Below, one piece after another: positions 8,314 to 15,129 of a DNA stretch of 15,129 nt; within the stretch, counting starts at the first letter, position 1, and each line of letters begins with the position of its first letter. The notes below the pieces were generated by a model. It saw only the letters and a list, made by a program, of their open reading frames with translations, did no database searches and had not been told where the DNA came from. The stretch covers positions 1-15,129 of the forward strand of contig CAMWIG010000027.1 of NCBI GenBank assembly GCA_947174295.1, written 5' to 3'. Position numbers and translations under genes: made by a program. The DNA is from an uncultured Alistipes sp. (GTDB lineage: Bacteria; Bacteroidota; Bacteroidia; Bacteroidales; Rikenellaceae).

Positions 8314-9582
8314 ATGAAAAGCGCTCTTTATGCTGCGATATGCGCGCTTCTGCTCGCCGCCCGCGGTTCCGACGCGGGGACTCCCTCCGGGGAGCCTCCC
8401 GTCGTGCCGCCGGGGCCCGGCACGGTAGTCGTTCCCGAGTACTTCTCGACAGGCTTCATGAAGGGCTCGACGATGTGCTTCGCGCAGTACATGCAGGACA
8501 TGGGGCTCGTCTACCGCGAAAACGGCGTGCCGAAAGACCCCTATGCCTCTATGAAGGAGCACGGGGCGAACATCGTGCGCCTGCAACTCAACTACGAGCC
8601 GTTCGGCGCCTTCGACGGCGCGGTCATCGACTGGGCGTCGTGGCGCCGTGTGCTTGCCGATGCCCGCCGTGCCAAGGCCAACGGACTGGACATACTGCTC
8701 ACGCTGAAACCCGATGCCGACGATTACTCGTCGCCGACGGTCGTGCACAACCTCGTGCCGGCCGACTGGAAGAGCGCGGCCGCATCGGAGACCGAGCTCG
8801 GCGACAAGCTCCACGACTGGGTCTACGGAGTGCTGTGCGACCTCGCCGCGGAGGAGATATATCCGCGCGTGGTGGCTGTCGGCAACGAGGTCAACGTCAA
8901 CTTCCTCGGCGTGTCGCAGACGGCCGACGCCTCGCGCACGGGGCGCCTTCTCGCGCGCGGCTTCGCCGCCGTGAGGGAGTATGCCGCCGAGTACAACCCC
9001 AACGTCTCGACGCTGCTGCACATCGCCGACCCGTCGACCGTGGCGTGGATGGTCTCGACCGTCCGTGCCGCCGGATGCACCGACTTCGACATCGTCGGCG
9101 TGTCGTGGTACCCGGGAGCCGATATCGGCCACCGTCTGGGCGGCTATGCGTCGATAGGGGCCATGTGCTCGTCGCTCAAACAGAACTACGGCTGCGACGC
9201 CATGGTGCTCGAAACGGCCTACACCTTTCCAACCGGGTCGGTCGGCGGTGAGTGGATGGGCGACTACTGCGACAATGCCTACAACTATCCCGACTGGGAC
9301 GACGCTTCGAATGCCGCGAACTACACGCCGGCCGCCCAGCGGGCATGGCTCGGGGCGCTGGCCGAAGAGATTCGCGCTGCCGGCGGCGCGGGGCTCGTTA
9401 CGTGGGGCACGGAGTCGCTGCCCGACCTGCGCACCGGCAAGGCCGAGGGGCACGGCACGGGGCTCTACACCTATCCAGCGCAGTGGGCCTACGGCTCGAC
9501 GTGGGAAAATAATTCCTATTGGGATTTTACGTGCGAAAACAATCTGCACGAGGGCATCGACTGGATGTCGGACGTTCGGTGA
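8314..9582 (+). CDS. GH53-like glycoside hydrolase (endo-beta-1,4-galactanase family), divergent
   Basis: A 422-residue clan GH-A type enzyme best matching GH53, whose known members cut beta-1,4-galactan. Supporting features are NGV-x-KDPYASMKEHGANIVRLQ (71-91), the acid/base motif VGNE (Glu192), VGVSWYPG (261-268), the nucleophile motif LETAY (Glu300) and a C-terminal WENNSYWDF block (397-405). Some usual GH53 landmarks differ: the loop after the third strand reads LKPDADDY instead of an FHYSD/WADP-type sequence, and the usual YWHG after SYYP is absent, so substrate specificity is uncertain. The N-terminus looks like a lipoprotein signal peptide in which the lipobox Cys is replaced by Arg17 (codon CGC at 8362-8364), followed by Gly-Ser-Asp and a Pro-rich linker. 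The gene starts 13 bp after the SusG-like gene, so it is probably co-transcribed. A galactanase among amylases is unexpected. Confidence 0.72.
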   Translation: MKSALYAAICALLLAARGSDAGTPSGEPPVVPPGPGTVVVPEYFSTGFMKGSTMCFAQYMQDMGLVYRENGVPKDPYASMKEHGANIVRLQLNYEPFGAFDGAVIDWASWRRVLADARRAKANGLDILLTLKPDADDYSSPTVVHNLVPADWKSAAASETELGDKLHDWVYGVLCDLAAEEIYPRVVAVGNEVNVNFLGVSQTADASRTGRLLARGFAAVREYAAEYNPNVSTLLHIADPSTVAWMVSTVRAAGCTDFDIVGVSWYPGADIGHRLGGYASIGAMCSSLKQNYGCDAMVLETAYTFPTGSVGGEWMGDYCDNAYNYPDWDDASNAANYTPAAQRAWLGALAEEIRAAGGAGLVTWGTESLPDLRTGKAEGHGTGLYTYPAQWAYGSTWENNSYWDFTCENNLHEGIDWMSDVR

Positions 9583-9593
9583 CGATCGAAACC

Positions 9594-9629
9594 GCCGTTC
9601 GTTCGCTCATGCCGTGTTGCACGAACGGC
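9594..9629. repeat. Inverted repeat upstream of the second GH13 block
   Basis: GCCGTTCGT (9594-9602) and ACGAACGGC (9621-9629) form a perfect 9-bp inverted repeat with an 18-nt spacer, starting 12 bp after the GH53-like stop codon. The spacer contains the candidate -33 element of the promoter at 9617-9647. It could be an operator or the end hairpin of the upstream transcript. No T-run follows directly, so neither role is settled. Confidence 0.6.
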
Positions 9630-9647
9630 CGGAATTGTTTATCTTTG
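9617..9647 (+). promoter_or_regulatory. Candidate Bacteroidales sigma-ABfr promoter
   Basis: TATCTTTG at 9640-9647 matches the Bacteroides -7 consensus TAnnTTTG exactly, and TTG at 9617-9619 lies 20 nt upstream, the usual spacing for the -33 element. Transcription would start near 9653-9655, which leaves a short leader if translation begins at ATG 9669 but almost none for ATG 9657. This supports 9669 as the start and suggests that the downstream GH13 block can be transcribed separately. Confidence 0.6.
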
Positions 9648-9668
9648 TTAAACGGAATGAACTCTGAA

Positions 9669-11771
9669 ATGAAAAAACTGACGCTACTGTTCTTTGCCGC
9701 CGCCTCTTTCGCAGGCTGCCGCACGATGTGTTTCGACGGCGCACCGACGGTCGGCAATACAGCTCCGGCCTGCCCGATGCACGTCGCGGCGGGGGTGCAG
9801 CACTGTTATCTTACCGACTACTTTCCGCAGTGGGACGGCGCCGACTCGCTGACCGTCTCCGACGACTGCGGCGTCGTGCTTACGCCCACGTCCGCGGATT
9901 GGAGCGAGTTCGACCTCGCGAGCGACGGCCGGACCATGGCCGCCACCATCGACGCGTGGCGCGGCGGCAGCCGTCTGTCGATAGTCATGCTCTCGGGCGA
10001 GCGCGACGCACAGGCGCAGATGTTCACTACGGGCGCCATGCTGCATATCGTGTCGCTTTCGGCATCCGTCGCCCCGCGAGACGTGGTGGTGATGTGGCAG
10101 AACTGCCGTCTTCCCGACGACTGCATAGTCGAGGTGGCCGACGGCATCGGCATCGTCGTGCCGAAGGATGCCCGTACCATGGAGCGTTCGTTCATCCGCG
10201 TGTACGCCTCGTCGGACGAGGGACTCTTCAACGACGTGCTCGTACCGCTCGACCGCGGACGCGTCGTGAAGTCGGTCGAGCGTCTCGACCGCCACGATAC
10301 GCAGGCGCAGGTGCTCTACTCGCTCATGATAGACCGCTTCCGCAACGGCAATCCGTCGAACGACCGTCCGCTGAACCGCGAGGACGTGCTGCCCAAGGTC
10401 GACTACTACGGCGGCGACCTGCGCGGCGTGACCGACAAAATCGAGGACGGATTCTTCGAGGAGCTCGGAATCACCACAATCTGGATTTCGCCCATAACGC
10501 AGAACTCCTACGATGCGTGGGGGCTCAACGAGGAGCCCTTCACCCGCTTCTCGGGCTACCACGGCTACTGGCCCATCTACACCACCCGCATCGACGAACG
10601 CTTCGGCACCGATGCCGAGCTCCGCGAGCTGCTCGCGACGGCCCACGAGCACGGTCTGAACGTCATTCTGGACTACGTGGCCAACCACATGCACGTCGAC
10701 TCGCCGGTGTTGCGCGAGCATCCCGACTGGACCACTCCGATGTACCTGCCCGACGGGCGCCGCAATCTCGAACTGTGGGATGACGAGCGTCTGACGACGT
10801 GGTTCGACGTCCATATCCCGACGCTCGACCTCGAACGCGAGGAGATTTGCGAGCCTATGACCGACTCGGCCCTCTACTGGATTGCCAACTACGATTTCGA
10901 CGGCTTCCGCCACGACGCCTGCAAGCATATCCCCGAGAACTACTGGCGCATGCTGTGCCGCAAGATGAAGACCCGCTTCCCGGAGCGGCGTCTGTGGCAG
11001 ATAGGCGAGACCTACGGCTCGCCCGAGCTCATAGGCTCCTACGTGAAGACCGGCATGATTGACGCGCAGTTCGACTTCAACGTCTACCACACGGCAATCG
11101 ACGTGCTGGCCGCCGACGGCGACATGCGCCGCATCGCAGCCGAAGTAGAGCGCTCGGCCGAGGCATACGGTTCGCACCACACCATGGGCAACATCACGGG
11201 CAACCACGACAAGCCGCGCTTCATCTCCGTTGCCGGCGGTGCCGTGTCGCCCGACGAGGATTCGAAGCTCGCCGGCTGGACTCGCGACATCGGCGTGGGC
11301 GACCCGATAGGCTTTCGCAAGCTTGCGCTGCTCGAAGCGCTGATTTGCACCGTTCCGGGCGTGCCGTGCATCTATCAGGGCGACGAGTACGGCGTACCGG
11401 GCGCCAACGACCCCGACAACCGCCGCATGATGGCCTTCGACGGCTATACCGAGACCGAGCAGGCGCAGCGCGAGACGACGCGCCGCCTGATTTCGCTGCG
11501 CCGCGGTTCGCTGCCGCTCCTCTACGGCGACATGGCGACGCTCCGCCTCGACGAGCGGACGTGGGTCTTCGCCCGTGCATATATGGGTGAGTACGTCGTC
11601 GCGGCTCTCAACCTCGACCCTGAGGCGCGCACGCTCGAAGTGTCGCTGCCCGCCTGCTTCGCCCGCGAGCAGGAGCTCCGCCCGAACTTCGGCGGCAGCG
11701 CCGTCCGCACGTCCGACGGAGGGGTGCGCCTGACCGTTCCGGGCTGCGGATTCGAACTTTTCACGAAATAG
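9669..11771 (+). CDS. GH13 alpha-amylase/neopullulanase-type lipoprotein
   Basis: A 700-residue GH13 enzyme acting on alpha-glucans. The frame is open upstream to 9519, but that would overlap the GH53 gene and bury the signal peptide. ATG 9669 gives MKKLTLLFF and a lipobox FAGC (Cys17), and it fits the upstream promoter; ATG 9657 is the alternative. Residues about 36-205 are beta-rich accessory sequence of unknown family with several cysteines (21, 35, 46, 67, 146, 152). The barrel begins at about 214 with YSLMIDRFRNGNPSND and YYGGDLRGV. The conserved GH13 regions are DYVANH (335-340), GFRHD with nucleophile Asp416, GET with acid/base Glu447, and GNHD with Asp514. A C-terminal beta domain covers about 620-700. 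The opening resembles neopullulanase/cyclomaltodextrinase-type enzymes. The residues after Cys17 (Arg-Thr-Met) are not acidic, so a periplasmic-facing anchor is more likely than surface display. Confidence 0.88.
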   Translation: MKKLTLLFFAAASFAGCRTMCFDGAPTVGNTAPACPMHVAAGVQHCYLTDYFPQWDGADSLTVSDDCGVVLTPTSADWSEFDLASDGRTMAATIDAWRGGSRLSIVMLSGERDAQAQMFTTGAMLHIVSLSASVAPRDVVVMWQNCRLPDDCIVEVADGIGIVVPKDARTMERSFIRVYASSDEGLFNDVLVPLDRGRVVKSVERLDRHDTQAQVLYSLMIDRFRNGNPSNDRPLNREDVLPKVDYYGGDLRGVTDKIEDGFFEELGITTIWISPITQNSYDAWGLNEEPFTRFSGYHGYWPIYTTRIDERFGTDAELRELLATAHEHGLNVILDYVANHMHVDSPVLREHPDWTTPMYLPDGRRNLELWDDERLTTWFDVHIPTLDLEREEICEPMTDSALYWIANYDFDGFRHDACKHIPENYWRMLCRKMKTRFPERRLWQIGETYGSPELIGSYVKTGMIDAQFDFNVYHTAIDVLAADGDMRRIAAEVERSAEAYGSHHTMGNITGNHDKPRFISVAGGAVSPDEDSKLAGWTRDIGVGDPIGFRKLALLEALICTVPGVPCIYQGDEYGVPGANDPDNRRMMAFDGYTETEQAQRETTRRLISLRRGSLPLLYGDMATLRLDERTWVFARAYMGEYVVAALNLDPEARTLEVSLPACFAREQELRPNFGGSAVRTSDGGVRLTVPGCGFELFTK

Positions 11772-11799
11772 AATAAACGACAAATAACGAATAAATGCA

Positions 11800-13152
11800 A
11801 TGAAAAAGATTCTTTTCACACTTCTGGGCATCGCGATGCTTTGGAGCTGCGGCAGCGAGAAACCCGCGCCGTCGGCTCACCCCGACTGGACGTACAACAC
11901 CGTCGTCTACGAGATGAACGTCCGCCAGCTTACGCCCGAGGGCACGTTCGCCGCTGCGGAGCGCTACCTGCCCGAGCTGAAAGTCATGGGCGTCGACATC
12001 GTATGGCTCATGCCGATTCATCCCATCGGCGTCAAGGAGCGCAAGGGTACGCTCGGCTCCTATTACGCCATTTCGGACTACTGCGCCGTGAACCCCGAGT
12101 TCGGCACGATGGAGGACTTCGACAGCTTCCTCGCCGCAGCTCACGGGCTGGGCATGCACGTCATTCTGGACTGGGTGGCCAACCACACCTCGCCCGACGC
12201 CAAGTGGGTCGACGAGCGCCCGGCCGACTGGTACGTGCGCGACGAGCAGGGCAACCTGGTTGTGCAGTACGACTGGACGGACATCGCTAAGCTCGACTAC
12301 GCGAACGAGGACATGCGTGCCGAGATGCGCAAGTCGATGCGATTCTGGATCGAGCGCGGTGTCGACGGCTTCCGCTGCGACGTTGCCGAGGAGGTGCCCA
12401 TCGACTTCTGGCGCACGGCATTCGCCGAGCTGCGCGAGGTCAACCCCGAGCTCTATTTTCTGGCCGAGGGCGACGATTTCGACGACGAGGTCGCCAAACT
12501 GCACGATGCTTTCGACGCCTCCTACACATGGGCGCTGCACCACCTGCTGAACGACATCGCTCAGGGTGCGAAGGGCGTCGCCGAGCTGAAAGAGTACGTC
12601 GCTGCCGATGCGCAGAAGGTGCCGCACGAGGCGTTCCGTCTGATGTTCACCTCCAACCACGACGAGAACTCGTGGGCCGGAACCGAGTTCACCCGCATGG
12701 GCGACGCCGCGCTGACCATGGCCGCGCTGACGTTCTTCCTGCCCAACGGCCAGCCGCTGATTTACACGGGTCAGGAGATGGGCTACGACCATTCGTTCGA
12801 GTTCTTCGAGAAGGACGCCATTCCGGCGCTCGAAAACAACGGGTTCACGGCCTTCTACACCAATCTTTGCTGCATCCGCCACGAGAATCCCGCTCTAGCT
12901 GCCGGCGAGCGCGGCGGCGAGGCCGTATGGGTCGAGGGCATGCCCGAGAGCGTGCTGGCATTCACCCGCACCGTCGACGGCAACACCGTGCTGTGCGTAT
13001 TCAACCTCTCGGCCGAGCCCGCGGAGTTCACGGTTCCTGCCGAGATTGCCGGCGACTACGTGTGCGCATGGACCGGCGAGGATTATCCGATTGTCGAGGG
13101 CGACACCATGCCTCTTGCCGCATGGCAGTGGGCTGCGAGCATTAAAAAGTAG
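11800..13152 (+). CDS. GH13 alpha-amylase-family lipoprotein, first of a tandem pair
   Basis: A compact 450-residue GH13 enzyme, predicted to hydrolyse maltooligosaccharides or starch fragments. The signal peptide ends in LWSC (Cys17), followed by Gly-Ser-Glu-Lys, so it is a lipoprotein, periplasmic or surface. The catalytic domain starts at about residue 30 with no accessory domain, opening with YEMNVRQLTPEGTF. The GH13 regions are DWVANH (124-129), GFRCD with nucleophile Asp194, LAEGD with acid/base Glu223, and TSNHDENSW with Asp288. A short C-terminal beta domain ends at Lys450. The next gene is a close paralogue beginning 5 bp later, so the pair arose by tandem duplication. An AT-rich 28-bp leader separates it from the upstream GH13. 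The exact bond and product specificity cannot be read from sequence, and I do not assign a GH13 subfamily. Confidence 0.88.
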   Translation: MKKILFTLLGIAMLWSCGSEKPAPSAHPDWTYNTVVYEMNVRQLTPEGTFAAAERYLPELKVMGVDIVWLMPIHPIGVKERKGTLGSYYAISDYCAVNPEFGTMEDFDSFLAAAHGLGMHVILDWVANHTSPDAKWVDERPADWYVRDEQGNLVVQYDWTDIAKLDYANEDMRAEMRKSMRFWIERGVDGFRCDVAEEVPIDFWRTAFAELREVNPELYFLAEGDDFDDEVAKLHDAFDASYTWALHHLLNDIAQGAKGVAELKEYVAADAQKVPHEAFRLMFTSNHDENSWAGTEFTRMGDAALTMAALTFFLPNGQPLIYTGQEMGYDHSFEFFEKDAIPALENNGFTAFYTNLCCIRHENPALAAGERGGEAVWVEGMPESVLAFTRTVDGNTVLCVFNLSAEPAEFTVPAEIAGDYVCAWTGEDYPIVEGDTMPLAAWQWAASIKK

Positions 13153-13157
13153 CGGCG

Positions 13158-14444
13158 ATGGCGGAAATGATGATTCATCCCGAGTGGAGCTACGATGCGG
13201 TGCTCTATGAAATGAATGTCCGGCAGCTCACGCCGGAAGGTACGCTGCGTGCCGCCATGGCACGGCTCGATTTCCTGCGCGAGATGGGTGTCGATGCCGT
13301 GTGGCTCATGCCGATACATCCGATAGGGGAGCGCGAGCGCAAAGGTTCGCTCGGTTCCTACTACTCGGTGCGCGACTACTGTGCCGTGAATCCCGAATTC
13401 GGCACGATGGCCGACTTCGACGCTTTCGTCGCCCGCGCCCATGCGCTCGGCATGAAAGTGCTGCTCGACTGGGTCGCCAACCACACGGCGCGCGATGCGC
13501 GTTGGATTTACGAAAAACCCGCCGACTGGTACGAGCGCGACGAGAAGGGAGAGCCTGCCGTGCCTTGGGACTGGAACGACACGGCGAAGCTCGACTACGC
13601 CAACCGCGAGGTGTGGCGCGGTCAGATCGACGCCATGCGTTTCTGGGTCGAGGAGCACGCCGTCGACGGCTTCCGCTGCGACATGGCCATGCTCGTGCCG
13701 ATTGAGTTCTGGCAGGAGGTGTCGGCCGAGCTGCACCGCGTGAAACCCGACGTGTTCATGCTCGCCGAGGCCGAGGAGCAGAACCTCTTCGACCGGGCGT
13801 TCGACGCCTGCTATACGTGGCAGCTGCACCACCTGCTCAACGACGTGGCGCAGCAGAAGTGCCGCGTGTGGCCGTTGCGCGACTACCTCTACGCCGACCC
13901 CGTGCGCTATCCCGCGACGGCCATACGGCTGATGTTCACCTCGAACCACGACGAAAATTCGTGGAGCGGCTCGGAATTTGCCCGTATGGGCGATGCCGTG
14001 CAGGTCATGGCGGCTCTGACGTTCGTGCTACCGCAGGGCATGCCGCTCATCTACACGGGTCAGGAGGTGGGCTGCGACCACACGTTCGAGTTCTTCGACC
14101 GCGATCCGATTGCCGACTACACCCCCAACTACTATACGGCTTTCTACCGCCGCCTGTGCCGCATGAAACACTCCAATGCGGCGCTGCGCGCAGGAGAGCG
14201 CGGCGGCCGGATGATCGAAATCGAGAACAACGCCAAGGACTGCATGCTCTCGTTCGTGCGCGAGGTCGAGGGCAACCGCGTGGTCGTGCTGGCCAACGTC
14301 TCGCCATATACGATACATGCCGATTTCTACACGGGAATCTATGCCGGCACCTACGTCGATGCCATGACGGGCGTCGAGTCGGAGCTGCCGTCGCACGTCG
14401 AGCGCGACATGGCCCCGTGGTCGTTCCAAATACTAACCAAATGA
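13158..14444 (+). CDS. GH13 alpha-amylase-family enzyme without signal peptide, second of the tandem pair
   Basis: The 428-residue product is a close paralogue of the preceding gene, roughly 70% identical by eye over the first hundred aligned residues (HPEWSYDAVLYEMNVRQLTP against HPDWTYNTVVYEMNVRQLTP). All GH13 catalytic regions are kept: DWVANH (104-109), GFRCD with nucleophile Asp175, LAEAEE with acid/base Glu204, and TSNHDENSW with Asp265. No signal peptide precedes the catalytic domain. An in-frame TAA at 13143-13145 rules out an upstream extension, so the start must be near 13158 (alternatives 13167 and 13170). The enzyme is therefore predicted to be cytoplasmic, perhaps acting on imported maltodextrins. 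It starts 5 bp after its paralogue and its stop overlaps the next start (ATGA at 14441-14444), which indicates tight translational coupling in one operon. Confidence 0.88.
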   Translation: MAEMMIHPEWSYDAVLYEMNVRQLTPEGTLRAAMARLDFLREMGVDAVWLMPIHPIGERERKGSLGSYYSVRDYCAVNPEFGTMADFDAFVARAHALGMKVLLDWVANHTARDARWIYEKPADWYERDEKGEPAVPWDWNDTAKLDYANREVWRGQIDAMRFWVEEHAVDGFRCDMAMLVPIEFWQEVSAELHRVKPDVFMLAEAEEQNLFDRAFDACYTWQLHHLLNDVAQQKCRVWPLRDYLYADPVRYPATAIRLMFTSNHDENSWSGSEFARMGDAVQVMAALTFVLPQGMPLIYTGQEVGCDHTFEFFDRDPIADYTPNYYTAFYRRLCRMKHSNAALRAGERGGRMIEIENNAKDCMLSFVREVEGNRVVVLANVSPYTIHADFYTGIYAGTYVDAMTGVESELPSHVERDMAPWSFQILTK

Positions 14445-15129
14445 GACCTATGAAACTGACTAAATTCATTATGCCTTTTATGGTTGCAACAATAGTTTCG
14501 TGCGCCGGTGCGCCGTCGGGCGTATCTGCCGGCGATGCCGCCGACAACGACGGCCGTGTCGACCGCGTCGAGCCGCTATCGTGGTGGACGGGTATGACCA
14601 CGCCGTTGCAGGTGATGTTCCACGGCGAGGGCATCTCGTCGTGCGACGTTGCCATGGCCGCCGGTACGCGCGGCGTGCGTGTGAAGAAGGTGCACCGCGC
14701 CGACAGCGGCAACTATCTCTTCGTCGACGTCGAGGTCGACGCCTCGGCCGAGCCGGGAACCTACCACTTCATCTTCACGCCCGAGGGCGGCGAGGCCTTC
14801 AAGGTGCCCTACGAAATCGCTGCGCGCCGCGAGGGCTCGCGCGAGCGCCTCAGCTTCACGACGGCCGACATGATTTACCTGCTGATGCCCGACCGCTTCG
14901 CCGACGGCGACCCCTCGATAGACGCCACCGACGATACGACGGAGAAACCCGACCGCGAGGCCTTCTTCGGCCGTCACGGCGGCGACATACGGGGTATCAT
15001 CGACCACCTCGACTACATCGCCTCGCTGGGCGCTACGGCCGTGTGGTCAACTCCCCAGCTGCTCGACGACGAACCGTCTGCGTCGTACCAAGGCTAATCG
15101 TGCCCCCTCTACTACCGCATCGACCCGCG
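14441..15129 (+). pseudogene. Neopullulanase/cyclomaltodextrinase-like GH13 lipoprotein, N-terminal part, interrupted by an in-frame stop
   Basis: The start of a GH13 lipoprotein resembling SusA-type neopullulanases. ATG 14441 overlaps the previous stop by 4 bp (ATGA); ATG 14450 (MKLTKF) is an equally plausible start. The signal peptide ends in IVSC (Cys21 from 14441), followed by Ala-Gly-Ala with no acidic residues, suggesting a periplasmic orientation. Residues about 37-128 look like the N-terminal beta domain of cyclomaltodextrinases (VEPLSWWTGM, PLQVMFHG). The barrel then begins with YLLMPDRFADGDPS, GGDIRGIIDHLDYI and AVWSTPQLLDDEPSASY. At 15095-15097 a TAA replaces the Tyr expected in the family's YHGY..TDYY motif, yet the same frame continues as YYRIDP to the window end. 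The catalytic regions would lie beyond the edge. It may be an intact gene with sequence errors near a contig end, or a true pseudogene. Confidence 0.65.

Noticed and set aside
9519..9668. Upstream extension of the 700-residue GH13 to ATG 9519
   Set aside because: The added residues overlap the GH53-like gene, cross the promoter-like element and inverted repeat, and would place the signal peptide 50 residues inside the protein.
11772..11799. AT-rich short repeats (AATAAACGA/AATAACGAATAAA) between two GH13 genes, considered as an attachment or recombination site
   Set aside because: The repeats are imperfect, very short and fit the ordinary AT-rich translation leaders of Bacteroidota genes; no mobile-element gene is nearby.
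1..15129. A wholly new defence, mobile or regulatory system
   Set aside because: Every gene belongs to a known glycan-utilization family in a familiar order. There are no nucleases, recombinases, reverse transcriptases, CRISPR repeats, tRNAs or phage genes, so the novelty is limited to the details listed as findings.

Overview
The window is part of a starch-type polysaccharide utilization locus (a Sus-like PUL) from a Bacteroidota bacterium, with every gene on the + strand. The organism call rests on three things. Bacteroidota-only SusC/SusD/SusE-type proteins lie in tandem. The lipoprotein signal peptides and AT-rich leaders are typical of the phylum, and one intergenic region carries a Bacteroidales-style TAnnTTTG promoter. 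The high GC content and strong preference for C-ending codons suggest a GC-rich Bacteroidales such as Alistipes, but the genus is inference.

Layout. Positions 1-900 hold the C-terminal third or so of a SusC-like TonB-dependent importer, cut by the left edge. Then come a SusD-like surface glycan-binding lipoprotein (918-2603), a SusE-like protein (2643-3734) and a larger SusF-like protein built from a duplicated 200-residue two-domain module (3814-5835). Next are a SusG-like surface alpha-amylase with a BACON domain and a CBM58-like insertion (5961-8300) and a divergent GH53-like enzyme with a damaged lipobox (8314-9582). After an 86-bp gap with an inverted repeat and a promoter-like site there is a second enzyme block: a 700-residue GH13 lipoprotein (9669-11771), a tandem pair of closely related GH13 enzymes, one secreted and one without any signal peptide (11800-13152 and 13158-14444), and the start of a neopullulanase/cyclomaltodextrinase-type GH13 (from 14441). 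That last gene is interrupted by an in-frame stop close to the right edge.

How the genes work together. By analogy with the Bacteroides thetaiotaomicron sus system, the SusD/E/F-like proteins would hold starch-like alpha-glucan at the surface and the SusG-like enzyme would cut it there. SusC/SusD would import the maltooligosaccharides, and the downstream GH13 enzymes would finish the breakdown in the periplasm and possibly the cytoplasm. No GH97 alpha-glucosidase (SusB) or SusR regulator is in the window. The GH53-like gene does not fit a pure starch locus and is the most interesting biochemical question here.

I found no RNA genes, insertion sequences, CRISPR arrays or attachment sites. No stretch longer than 300 bases lacks a gene: the longest gap is 125 bp (5836-5960) and holds two hairpins. 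The core of the locus is a known type of system. What is new or odd lies in the details: domain duplication, the GH53-like member, loss of export signals, and the internal promoter.
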